DNA of 64,000 nucleotides, taken from an uncultured Roseateles sp. GTDB lineage: Bacteria; Pseudomonadota; Gammaproteobacteria; Burkholderiales; Burkholderiaceae_C. Below are positions 27,757-35,995 of the stretch, one piece after another. Both the position numbers and the translations under genes were made by a program. The notes under the pieces are model-generated. The model was not told the DNA's origin and did not search any database. It saw only the letters and a program-made list of their open reading frames with translations. The stretch is from NCBI RefSeq assembly GCF_945956965.1, contig NZ_CAMFJS010000005.1:124001-188000 (forward strand), in the 5' to 3' direction. Every line of letters begins with the position of its first letter. The stretch's first letter is position 1.

Positions 27757-29319
27757 ATGCGATCCTCCTTGCGCTTTGCCGTGGTGGTGGCCTTGTTGCT
27801 GGGCTTGCTGGTGCCAACGGCGGCCGTGCTGCTCTTCGACTTACAAAAAACTCGACTGGTGGCGCTGGAGGATGTGAGGCGAGACCTCAGCCGCAGCGTG
27901 GAAGTGATGGCCCTGTCCTTGGCGGCGCCGGTGTGGCAGGTCTCCCCCGATCTAGCCGAGCCCATGATCAAAGCGCAATTCGATGACCCTCGTTTTGTGT
28001 CAGTGGTGGTGCTTGAGCCGGCCAATAGCAACCCATTCCAGGAACACCGCCGCGCGCAAGCGTCCGGCGAGCAAGACCTGACCCTGAGCGCCACCCGCCC
28101 CGTGGTGCGTGATGGCCGGCAAATTGCGAGCGTCACGGTGGAGATGAGCGCGGCACCACTGCTGGCAGAAAAGCGTGCCGATATGGTGCGCAGCCTGTGG
28201 CGCAGCGCGGCCACGCTGACCTTTTCCCTGGTGCTGATTCTGTTTGTGATGCAGCGCCGTGTCTTGCGCCCGATGACGCGCTTGACCCAAGCCGCCGAGG
28301 CCTTGGCCGCCGGCGCCCTGGACAAGCCCCTCGAGCTCAGCGGCAGCGACGAGATCGCGCGCGTGGGCCAGGCCATGGAGCACATGCGCAAAGAGCTGCA
28401 GCAAGCTTTCGAGTCCTTGCAAGGGCATGCCAACACGCTGGAAGCCCAGGTCGTCCAACGCACCCAAGAAGTGACCCGCAAGAATGAGGACTTGGAACAG
28501 GCGCTCGGCCATTTGCGCACTGCCCAGCATGACTTGGTTGAGTCAGAAAAGCTCGCCTCGCTAGGCCGCTTGGTGGCCGGTGTTGCGCATGAAATGAACA
28601 CGCCGCTGGGCAATTCACTCACCGTGGTGTCATCGCTGGAAGACCGTTTCCGCAAGCTAGAAGAACTGCTGGCCAGCAACACGCCCATGCGACGCAGTGT
28701 GCTGGAAGAACTGGTGCGCGACGCCCGGCGCGGCCAAGACATCTTGCAGCGCAACGTGCAAAAGGCGGCCGACCTGGTCCGCGAGTTCAAGCAAGTGGCC
28801 ATTGACCAAACCTCTGACCTGCGCCGCGACTTCGACCTCGCCAAGGTGGTGGAAGACGTGCTGGTGATGGTGGAGCCCAGCTTCAAGCGCACCCCGTTTC
28901 AAGTTCAGGTGTCGCTGGAACCCGAGATCTTGATGAACAGCTACCCCGGCTCGCTGGGCCAGGTGCTGACCAACCTCATGATCAATGCCCTGGTGCACGG
29001 CTTTCACGGCCGCAGCATGGGCGTGGTGCGGGTGCAGACCCGGCGCCTCAGCCCCTCGGAAGTGGAGCTCAGCGTCAGCGACGATGGTGCAGGCATGGAC
29101 GAGTCGGTGCGCCGGCGTATTTTTGACCCTTTCTTCACCACCAAGCTGGGCACCGGCGGTTCAGGCCTGGGCATGCACATCGTCCACAGCATGGTCACCA
29201 ATGTGTTGGGTGGCCAAATCGATGTGATCAGCAGCCCCGGCCAAGGCGCCCGGATGGTGATCCGCATGCCTTGCGTGGCGCCGCAGCGCAGCGGCGAAGT
29301 CGCCCCCACCGACGAGTAA
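27757..29319 (+). CDS. HAMP-domain sensor histidine kinase
   Basis: 520 residues. Two membrane helices (about residues 6-28 and 148-170) enclose a periplasmic domain of about 120 residues. A HAMP domain and a long coiled coil (to about residue 265) follow. The HisKA box is GVAHEMNTPLG with His278. The HATPase has VLTNLMINALVHGF, DDGAGM, FFTTKLGTGGSGLGMH. The HEMNTPLGNSL box is typical of kinases related to HisKA-type ATPases that often work with stand-alone regulators. No receiver domain or adjacent response regulator is present. Confidence 0.9.
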   Translation: MRSSLRFAVVVALLLGLLVPTAAVLLFDLQKTRLVALEDVRRDLSRSVEVMALSLAAPVWQVSPDLAEPMIKAQFDDPRFVSVVVLEPANSNPFQEHRRAQASGEQDLTLSATRPVVRDGRQIASVTVEMSAAPLLAEKRADMVRSLWRSAATLTFSLVLILFVMQRRVLRPMTRLTQAAEALAAGALDKPLELSGSDEIARVGQAMEHMRKELQQAFESLQGHANTLEAQVVQRTQEVTRKNEDLEQALGHLRTAQHDLVESEKLASLGRLVAGVAHEMNTPLGNSLTVVSSLEDRFRKLEELLASNTPMRRSVLEELVRDARRGQDILQRNVQKAADLVREFKQVAIDQTSDLRRDFDLAKVVEDVLVMVEPSFKRTPFQVQVSLEPEILMNSYPGSLGQVLTNLMINALVHGFHGRSMGVVRVQTRRLSPSEVELSVSDDGAGMDESVRRRIFDPFFTTKLGTGGSGLGMHIVHSMVTNVLGGQIDVISSPGQGARMVIRMPCVAPQRSGEVAPTDE

Positions 29320-29516
29320 AGGCGGGCTTCAAGTGCGGCCGGCGGCGCTGCCGCCCCACCCCATTGGCACGCACTAGCTCTTTGCTGGCGCAGCCCGCAG
29401 CCCCTCCCCTGCCGCTTTCAGCACTTCACACAGCTTTACGCCTAGGTCAAGGCTCGTCACAGAGCGAACACAGGGTTTGTACTGAGTCTGCGCCTCGGTT
29501 TCGCCACAATGAGTCA

Positions 29517-29551
29517 TCGCCGCTAGAGACCCCCACGGGACTAGGCGGCGA
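29517..29551 (+). other. Hairpin in the leader of the outer-membrane protein gene
   Basis: An imperfect inverted repeat (TCGCCGCTAG with CTAGGCGGCGA, one bulged G) lies about 37 bases upstream of the ATG at 29589. It may stabilise the mRNA leader or be a regulator site; nothing else distinguishes the two. Confidence 0.35.
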
Positions 29552-29588
29552 AGCCAAATCTCTGGTGAAACGTGAAAGGTATTTCCAT

Positions 29589-30161
29589 ATGAACTCGAAT
29601 AACAAGACCCGCCCCGTCGCTCCCTTGGCTGCGCTCACACTCGCCATGGCCGCATTTGCCGGCAGCGCTTCAGCTGACCAGAACAAGGGCTTCTACGTCG
29701 GCGGCAACATCGGCCAGTCCCATGCGGATGTGACGGCCAGCGTCCCCGGCATGACTGTGGACAAGCGCGACACCAGCTATGGCATCCTCGGCGGCTACCA
29801 ATTCAACCAATACTTCGCGACCGAGTTGACGGTCAATTATCTGGGCAAGGCCCGCCTCGGCGACAGCGAGGCCAAGACCATGAGCTATTCGCTGGACGCC
29901 ATCGGCAGCCTGCCGGTGAATGACAAGTTCAGCCTCTTCGGCCGACTGGGCGTGGCCCAGAACGAGCGTGATTTCAAGGGCGTTGCCCAGCTCGACAGCC
30001 AAGGCAACACCGGCTTCAAGGTGGGCCTGGGCGCCGACTACAAGCTGAACAAGAACTGGTTTGTGCGTACGGAATTGACCCGCTTCAACAACGTGCCCAC
30101 AGCCGGCATGTTCAGCAACACGATCGACACCTGGAACGTCGGCGTGAACTACCGCTTCTAA
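29589..30161 (+). CDS. OmpA/OmpX-like outer-membrane beta-barrel protein
   Basis: 190 residues. The signal peptide ends near AGSASADQ. The mature part is an eight-stranded-type barrel with GFYVGGNIGQSHAD, YGILGGYQFNQYFATELTVNYLG, and a C-terminal aromatic strand NVGVNYRF ending in Phe as required for BAM insertion. No periplasmic OmpA peptidoglycan-binding domain follows. The ATG at 29589 has a GAAAGG ribosome-binding site. A strong hairpin follows the gene. Confidence 0.87.
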   Translation: MNSNNKTRPVAPLAALTLAMAAFAGSASADQNKGFYVGGNIGQSHADVTASVPGMTVDKRDTSYGILGGYQFNQYFATELTVNYLGKARLGDSEAKTMSYSLDAIGSLPVNDKFSLFGRLGVAQNERDFKGVAQLDSQGNTGFKVGLGADYKLNKNWFVRTELTRFNNVPTAGMFSNTIDTWNVGVNYRF

Positions 30162-30192
30162 GCAAAGCCACTGGCTAAGGCCGGAAACGAAA

Positions 30193-30226
30193 AAGGGGCG
30201 GGGTCGCAATCGCGGCCCCGCCCCTT
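30193..30226. terminator. Strong hairpin terminator between convergent genes
   Basis: An eleven-base GC-rich perfect stem (AAGGGGCGGGG with its complement) around a twelve-base loop. It lies between the outer-membrane protein gene and the convergent small membrane protein gene. A short A-tract on its left would give a U-tract for leftward transcripts; rightward only TT follows. Confidence 0.65.
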
Positions 30227-30275
30227 GTCACGTCCAGTCGACCCTGCTGAGCCGAACCTGTATGTGCGGTCTGGC

Positions 30276-30485
30276 TTACATCGAAGCCGCCGAAGCCGCT
30301 GCACTTGCCGCCGGCAAAGCCTCGCTGGCCGCCGCTGCCGCCACGGGTGCAGAGGCAGGCGCCTCGCTGTGCGGGGCCGCCACATCATGCTTTTCGCCGC
30401 CCATATCGATGTCGCCACCGCTCTTGGTCAAGATGTAAAGCGCCAGGGCCGCAAAGACGATGAAGCCAACGAACAGTTTCCACAT
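30276..30485 (-). CDS. Small single-pass membrane protein of unknown function
   Basis: 69 residues. One N-terminal hydrophobic helix (WKLFVGFIVFAALALYIL) is followed by a short acidic segment with GGDIDMGGEKH and a long Ala/Ser/Pro-rich tail. The start has a clear Shine-Dalgarno (GAAGGAG) nine bases upstream, which supports a real gene. It lies between the outer-membrane protein and the response regulator. No family is recognised. Confidence 0.65.
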   Translation of the reverse strand: MWKLFVGFIVFAALALYILTKSGGDIDMGGEKHDVAAPHSEAPASAPVAAAAASEALPAASAAASAASM

Positions 30486-30698
30486 GATTGATTCCACTCC
30501 TTCAATGATTGAATGCCGCGATTGTTGTGCCGCAAGCTGACGCCGAACTGAGCGCCCGGCTCGCGGTGCGGTATGCAGCGTGAGGGCGATCCTGCAGCCA
30601 TTGGGCCCAGGCAAAGGTCTAGACCCAATGGGGGGCTCGCAAGTGAAGGCAAGGGCCCCAAAGCCTGACTAAGATCAGCGCACAGGAGGGCGTCCATC

Positions 30699-31406
30699 AT
30701 GAAAGTCTTGCTCGTCGATGACCACGCGCTGTTTCGCGAGGGCGTTGCCCTGCTTTTGCGTCCCTTGGTGAACGAGCCGCTGGAAATCAGCGAGGCCGGA
30801 TCCTGCGAACAAGCGCTGGAGCTTTTGGCCACACAGCCTCAAGCCGAAGGGGCCCCGCCCATGGACTTGATCTTGATGGATCTCGGACTGCCCGGGATAT
30901 CAGGCTTGGACGGCATTGCGTTGCTGCGCGATCGATATCCAGAGGTGCCCGTGGTGGCACTGTCCTCCAACGACGACAAGCAAAGTGTCATGCGAGCCCT
31001 GGATGCCGGGGCCATGGGATTCATACCCAAAAGCTCCAGCTCGCCCATCCTGATTCAGGCCTTGCGCCTCGTGATGGCCAAAGGCATTTACCTGCCGCCG
31101 GCAGTATTCCTGGGCAGGCACGATTTGACCGAGTCCAGGCCCAAAAGCATGGTCACGGCACCCGCAGCAGGAGAGCCGACCAAGACCGCGCAAGACCTAG
31201 GTCTCAGCCCGCGCCAAGTGCAAGTGCTGCATCTGCTGCTGCAAGGCAAGTCGGCCAAGCTGATTTGCCGTGAGTTGGATTTATCGGCCAGCACGGTCAA
31301 GGCGCACACCTCCTCGGTGCTGCGCGCCCTCAATGTGACGACACGGACACAGGCGGTTCTGGCCGCCAGCCGCCTGGGTCTGCGTTTTGATCAGCAGGCG
31401 TCCTAA
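30699..31406 (+). CDS. LuxR/NarL-type response regulator
   Basis: 235 residues. An N-terminal receiver domain (MKVLLVDDHALFREG, phospho-acceptor Asp in LILMDLGLPG) precedes a C-terminal LuxR-type helix-turn-helix (LSPRQVQVLHLLLQGKSAK ... STVKAHTSSVLRALN). An excellent Shine-Dalgarno (GGAGGG) precedes the ATG. Its last 77 bases overlap the 3' end of the convergent hybrid kinase gene. It is the probable output partner for that kinase, whose own receiver would be an additional relay or regulatory module (inference). Confidence 0.92.
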   Translation: MKVLLVDDHALFREGVALLLRPLVNEPLEISEAGSCEQALELLATQPQAEGAPPMDLILMDLGLPGISGLDGIALLRDRYPEVPVVALSSNDDKQSVMRALDAGAMGFIPKSSSSPILIQALRLVMAKGIYLPPAVFLGRHDLTESRPKSMVTAPAAGEPTKTAQDLGLSPRQVQVLHLLLQGKSAKLICRELDLSASTVKAHTSSVLRALNVTTRTQAVLAASRLGLRFDQQAS

Positions 31407-33696
31407 GGTCCGCTTGTGACCGCGCCAGAACGCTGCGCATCGCGGCGAGCAAGCGCTCGGTATTGGCGGGCTTGGTCAGCAGCATGGCGCCACATGCGCG
31501 TGCCCGGCTACTGACTTCCTCGCTCATTTCCGCGCTCAAAATCAAGGCTGGCACCGGCTCAGCCAGTACATCGCGGATGAAGCAGATCGCCTCATCACCG
31601 CGCTCACCATCGCTCAGATGGAAATCACTCAGGATCAGATCAGGCGTACGCAAATGCGCGGCCAATAAGGCCTGCGCCTGCACCCCACCGCTGGCGGCCA
31701 CACACAAAATCCCCCACTGCACGCACAAGGACTCGAGCACCTCTCGGTTGTCGCGGTCGTCTTCAATGATCAGGACAAAGCTGCCCGCAAGCGCGTCGGC
31801 CGGCCCGCCAGGCAAGACCTGACCCTGGATCTGACTCAATCCCTTCGGCACCCCTGCGGCCAGAGGCAAGTCCACCTCAAACATCGAGCCGCACCCGAGC
31901 TTGGAGCGCAAGCGCAAGCGGTGCCCCAACAGTTCAGCACTGCGTTTGACGATGGACAGCCCCAAGCCCAAACCTTGCACCGACTGCCCGTCAGCTGGTG
32001 TGACGCGGTAGAACTCATCGAACACCGCCGCCAACTCACTGGCGTCTATGCCACACCCGCTGTCCCACACCTGAATGGCCAACCCGTGCTCGCCACGTTT
32101 GCGGCAGGCCAACAAGACGCCGCCCCGCTGGGTATAACGCAAGGCGTTGCTCACCAAATTGGACAAGATGGACTCCAGCAAGGCGGGGTCACTGCGCACC
32201 AGCGCGCCACATGGGCGCACCCGTAAACGCAAGCCCCGGCTTTCCGCCTGCGCCGAAAAGGCATGCTCGATATGGCGCAAAAGCAGCTCGATCGGAAAGT
32301 TCTCAAATTGCGGCTTGACGGCACCAGCGTCCAGCTTCGAGATGTCCAGCAAGCCGCTGAACAAGCCCTCCATCATGTGGGCGGTGGCGCTGAGCTTATC
32401 GGCGAGCTCCATGGCTTGGCGGCCACGCAAACGCTCGCGCAACAAGCTCACCAACAAGCTGATGGTGTGCATGGGTTGGCGCAGATCATGGCTGGCGGCG
32501 GCGAGAAAGCGCGTCTTCGCGGCATTCGCTTGCAAGGCCTCGTCGCGAGCGAGGGACAACTCCTGCGTACGCGCCTCCACCTTGGCTTCCAATCCGCTGT
32601 AAGAGGCCTGCAGCTGGCTGGCCATCAGATTGAAATCACCCGCCAACTGCGCCAATTCATCTTCACCCTTCGTCGCAATTCGGGAGCTCAGATCACCTTG
32701 CGCGATACGGCCGGCAGCCTCGCGCAACTGCACGATGGGGCGCGCCAACTGGCGCGCATACCAGCCCGCCACCAGCACCGCCAAGCCGCCTCCAAGACCA
32801 AAAAGAACGAGCGTACGGCGCAAGGTGGCAAAGGCTGACTCCAGGGCCTCGGCACGCGGCTGCTCCACAAACACCAACCAGTCCGGCGCGCCTAATGCCA
32901 CTGCCGTGGCTATGACCGGTTTGCCGTCAAAGTCCTGTGTTTCCATGGCCTTTACCCGTAGGCCAGGGCGGCCTGCGTTTCGCCGCGCGGCCTGCACCGC
33001 CGGCTGATCACTCATTTGCAACTGACGCAAGACCTGAGTTGCCTGGGGGTGAGCGATCAGGCGGTTCTCCGCATCCAGCACAAAGGTCCGTCCGCCCTCG
33101 CCGACGCGCAGCTTGGACAAGCCATCAGCCAGAAAGCGTAACTTGATCGTGGCAATGACCATGCCCGCAGCCTCACCGCGACCAGAGGGCTGATTCAGGT
33201 CCACCAAGGGCTCAGCCCCCTGACCAAAGTAGCTACTACCGAAACCTACAGCGGGCGGCAAAGGCAGGGCCGAACCGCGTGATGCATGACCGCCTACACG
33301 GTCCAAGTCACTGCGGGATACAAATAGCCGCTCCTGGCCTTGAGGGCTTAGGTCGCGCATTTGCAAAATGGCTGGGAAGAGGCTCATCAAACGATGAAAT
33401 TCCTCTCGCTTGTGCTCCTGCTCAAATCCGGGCAAGCCCCAGGGCAGCCGGGTGACTTGATCCAGCCCAGCCTCCACGCTCTGCAAGTATTGCTTGATCT
33501 CGCGAGCCGCCCCTTCGGCCTGCGCGGCTTGCAAACGCGCCATCTCGATCTTGGCCTCCCGGAATGAGAAGTACATCTCCGTCACGCCCGAGGCCAAAAG
33601 CAGGGACGCTGCAATACCCGCCACTTGCATTGAATAGCGGCGGGCAATAGACCGCCGAAGGAAGGCTACCGATGTCCTTGCAGAAGGCGATTGCAT
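31330..33696 (-). CDS. Hybrid sensor histidine kinase with extracytoplasmic sensor (Cache-like)
   Basis: 788 residues. A membrane helix at about 22-46, a periplasmic Cache-like sensor to about 290 and a second helix at about 294-315 lead to a HAMP domain (RPIVQLREAAGRIAQGD). A coiled coil and HisKA follow, with His403 in ASHDLRQPMH, then an HATPase (LSNLVSNALRYTQ, DSGCGI, GLGLGLSIV). The C-terminal receiver has Asp691 in LILSDFHLSDG. The HDLRQPMH box is typical of kinases paired with LuxR-type regulators. The start lies nine bases after the stop of the binding-protein gene, so the two form an operon. The last 25 codons overlap the response regulator gene on the other strand. Confidence 0.92.
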   Translation of the reverse strand: MQSPSARTSVAFLRRSIARRYSMQVAGIAASLLLASGVTEMYFSFREAKIEMARLQAAQAEGAAREIKQYLQSVEAGLDQVTRLPWGLPGFEQEHKREEFHRLMSLFPAILQMRDLSPQGQERLFVSRSDLDRVGGHASRGSALPLPPAVGFGSSYFGQGAEPLVDLNQPSGRGEAAGMVIATIKLRFLADGLSKLRVGEGGRTFVLDAENRLIAHPQATQVLRQLQMSDQPAVQAARRNAGRPGLRVKAMETQDFDGKPVIATAVALGAPDWLVFVEQPRAEALESAFATLRRTLVLFGLGGGLAVLVAGWYARQLARPIVQLREAAGRIAQGDLSSRIATKGEDELAQLAGDFNLMASQLQASYSGLEAKVEARTQELSLARDEALQANAAKTRFLAAASHDLRQPMHTISLLVSLLRERLRGRQAMELADKLSATAHMMEGLFSGLLDISKLDAGAVKPQFENFPIELLLRHIEHAFSAQAESRGLRLRVRPCGALVRSDPALLESILSNLVSNALRYTQRGGVLLACRKRGEHGLAIQVWDSGCGIDASELAAVFDEFYRVTPADGQSVQGLGLGLSIVKRSAELLGHRLRLRSKLGCGSMFEVDLPLAAGVPKGLSQIQGQVLPGGPADALAGSFVLIIEDDRDNREVLESLCVQWGILCVAASGGVQAQALLAAHLRTPDLILSDFHLSDGERGDEAICFIRDVLAEPVPALILSAEMSEEVSSRARACGAMLLTKPANTERLLAAMRSVLARSQADLRTPADQNADPGGWRPEPPVSVSSH

Positions 33697-33705
33697 GCGG
33701 CGGCC

Positions 33706-34686
33706 TCAATAGACAAGATCAGCGCGTCGCAGCACCGCAGCACTGAGCGTCTGCCCATCGACGACCTGCCCGGCCCGCACCGCCAATAACACCCGTTTGG
33801 GATGTTCTACCGGAATTTGAGCAGCGTCCTCGCCGTCCAGCACCCGCTTAACCAAGTCAGACAAGGCCTCCAGCACAAAACCCGTGTCATGCGCATAGAC
33901 CATCAAGGCGCCGAATTCCATATCGCGCAGATAGCCATGAATGGCCGGCTTATCCAAACGCCGCAAATGCGCGGCGATCTGCTCACCCCAACGTATGTCG
34001 AGAAAACTGGCTGGGATGTACCAAGCATCCAACTGTGCCACCTCAGTCTTGAGCATGGCCTCATCAATTTGCTGAGGATCTTCCACAACGATCAAGCGCA
34101 CTTGCATGTCAAAAGCAGTCGCGGCCATTTGCAAAGCCTGGCCATAGCGTCTGACCCAAGCCAAGTCAGCCAAGACCCCCAGGTCGCGCACGCTTGGAAA
34201 GGCTTGCTGCAAAAGTTCAAGCCGTTTGATGTGTAGGTCATCAGCCTGCGAAACGCCAGTAATGGGCTGAGGCTGCCGGACACCAGGGACGATCAAGCCG
34301 GACTCCAGGGGTTCATCACGCGATGCAAACACGATGGGCGTATGCGTCGCCAATCCCTTGGCATATTTGGTGGCGGACCCGGTCGGCGTCACCAGCAACC
34401 GCGGCCCATCCGCCACTGTCTCTTTGATACGACTCAGTATGCCCTCAAGGCTCTCGATGGGCACACCCACATAGCGCAGTTCCACCTGCTCCAGCAATGC
34501 CGGATGCCTTTGTTGCAGGGTGCGCGTAAAGCGCTGAAAAACGGGATCAGTCTGCGCAGAGAAAACACCGATATATGCGATGAAAGGCCGCAAAGCGGGC
34601 GCTTGCCCATCTGACTTCATGCCCAGCAACACCGCCAATACCCAAAAGGTCAATCCTAAAGACTGAGCAAGATGGCGCTTCTTCAT
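33706..34686 (-). CDS. Lone ABC-type substrate-binding protein (PF04392-like)
   Basis: 326 residues. The signal peptide (hydrophobic about residues 9-22) is followed by a periplasmic type I binding fold like the ABC_sub_bind family. Visible segments include IAYIGVFSAQTDPVFQ, VELRYVGVP, LLVTPTGSATKYAKG and PIVFASRDEPLES. No permease or ATPase gene is nearby. The gene is upstream of and co-directional with the hybrid kinase, nine bases apart. The likely role is therefore as a periplasmic ligand sensor for the kinase rather than as part of an importer (inference). The chosen ATG follows GGAGG; an in-frame start 69 bases earlier is less likely. Confidence 0.88.
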   Translation of the reverse strand: MKKRHLAQSLGLTFWVLAVLLGMKSDGQAPALRPFIAYIGVFSAQTDPVFQRFTRTLQQRHPALLEQVELRYVGVPIESLEGILSRIKETVADGPRLLVTPTGSATKYAKGLATHTPIVFASRDEPLESGLIVPGVRQPQPITGVSQADDLHIKRLELLQQAFPSVRDLGVLADLAWVRRYGQALQMAATAFDMQVRLIVVEDPQQIDEAMLKTEVAQLDAWYIPASFLDIRWGEQIAAHLRRLDKPAIHGYLRDMEFGALMVYAHDTGFVLEALSDLVKRVLDGEDAAQIPVEHPKRVLLAVRAGQVVDGQTLSAAVLRRADLVY

Positions 34687-34776
34687 CAAGCCTCCAAAGC
34701 GTAAGGTGGGCGCACTTGCCAGCGAGCCGTGAAGCAAGCCGTTTTTTAGAAGCAATCAAGCAAGGAGTCAAACGCC

Positions 34777-35943
34777 ATGCCAACGACCTCTTTCTATTGG
34801 CTGAAAGTCAGCAATGCACCGAGAGATAGCATCCCTGCTCCGCCGCCTTCTGTCTCTCAGGCTGCGCTGGTAAAAATCACGCAGTTGGCTGTCACCCAAC
34901 AGGCGGGCACCGACGGCACTTGCGTCGGTAGTTGGGGCCGGCCGCATAACTCAGTGCCACAGAACGCACCCGCGCAGCAACTCAAAATGGCAGCGGCGTT
35001 CAATGGTGCCAAGTCCAAAGACAACTGGGTGAGTCAATCACCGGTACATGACAGCTGGGATAGCGCAATCAAATGGCTGGCCGCTAACCAAGACTGGTTG
35101 GCCGATGCCACTACCTATGTGCTGATGTCTTTTGAGCAATTCAGCCCTGCCGAGATCGAGGCCAGCAAGCAGCCATTACCGGCGCCGAATTGGCTTGAGC
35201 CAAAAGCTGACTGGGTGGCAGCGGCACGCAAAGCATTCCAAACTAGCCCCTTTGAGCTCCCTGGCTGGGACGAAAAGTTCCGCCATCTGGCCGCGCCCAT
35301 GAACAATTGGCTCACGACAGACTGCCTGGACAATTTCGATTGCCCGATGCCTCTCACCTCAAACGAATGTGCCGAGCTCTTGTCCTTACAAAGAAGCCGC
35401 ACCCCTGATCAAGAAGCGGAAATCACGCTTCAAGCCGCCTCGATTCTGGATGCGCTGTGGCCGGTGCAAAAGATCTTGGGGGACCCTCACGCATCAGCGA
35501 CAGGACAGCCTCTGAAACCTGCCACGATCGAGTTGTTTGCCGAAATGCTTGACGCCGTGCAATGGCCTTTGTTCATCCTCAAGCGCATCTTCAATCGTGG
35601 CCGCCCTGGTCAATGCTGCGGAGGGGAATTGAGGCCCATGTTCGCCGACTCGCCCCTGCAACCCAAGCACCCATCGTTCCCTAGCGCGCATGCATGCAAT
35701 GCCTATACGTTGGCGCTGCTGCTGAACCAGATCAAGCCAAAGGCAGGCAAGACAAGTGGCTTATCCGCCTATGAAGAGGCCGCCCTGAAGGTCGCCAGAA
35801 ACCGCGAGATCGCCGGCCTGCACTACCCCAGCGACAGTGTTGCAGGCATCGCTTTGGCCAAGCACCTCTTTGCCCTATTGAACGCGGCGCCTTCAAGCCA
35901 ATACTCCGCCTTGCTAGCAAATGCAAAGGCAGAGTGGGCATGA
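34777..35943 (+). CDS. PAP2 / vanadium-haloperoxidase-fold protein
   Basis: 388 residues without a signal peptide. The three phosphate/vanadate-site motifs of the superfamily are present: KX6RP at residues 269-277 (in KRIFNRGRP), a PSxxSAH variant with His305 (PSFPSAHA; Ala replaces the usual Gly), and RX5HX3D at 343-353 (in REIAGLHYPSD). The N-terminal 230 residues have no recognised domain. It could be an acid phosphatase-like enzyme or a vanadium-dependent peroxidase. Its codon use is less GC-rich than that of its neighbours, a hint of separate ancestry. A good Shine-Dalgarno (AAGGAG) supports the start. Divergent from the binding-protein gene. Confidence 0.82.
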   Translation: MPTTSFYWLKVSNAPRDSIPAPPPSVSQAALVKITQLAVTQQAGTDGTCVGSWGRPHNSVPQNAPAQQLKMAAAFNGAKSKDNWVSQSPVHDSWDSAIKWLAANQDWLADATTYVLMSFEQFSPAEIEASKQPLPAPNWLEPKADWVAAARKAFQTSPFELPGWDEKFRHLAAPMNNWLTTDCLDNFDCPMPLTSNECAELLSLQRSRTPDQEAEITLQAASILDALWPVQKILGDPHASATGQPLKPATIELFAEMLDAVQWPLFILKRIFNRGRPGQCCGGELRPMFADSPLQPKHPSFPSAHACNAYTLALLLNQIKPKAGKTSGLSAYEEAALKVARNREIAGLHYPSDSVAGIALAKHLFALLNAAPSSQYSALLANAKAEWA

Positions 35944-35945
35944 AA

Positions 35946-35971
35946 AAAGGGCGGCCCACAGGCCGCCCTTT
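35946..35971. terminator. Bidirectional terminator
   Basis: An eleven-base perfect stem (AAAGGGCGGCC with its complement) and a four-base loop between the convergent PAP2-type gene and MHS transporter gene. Six A residues at its left side give a strong U-tract for leftward transcripts. Confidence 0.85.
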
Positions 35972-35995
35972 CCACATCAGAATCGCACGCCGAAC

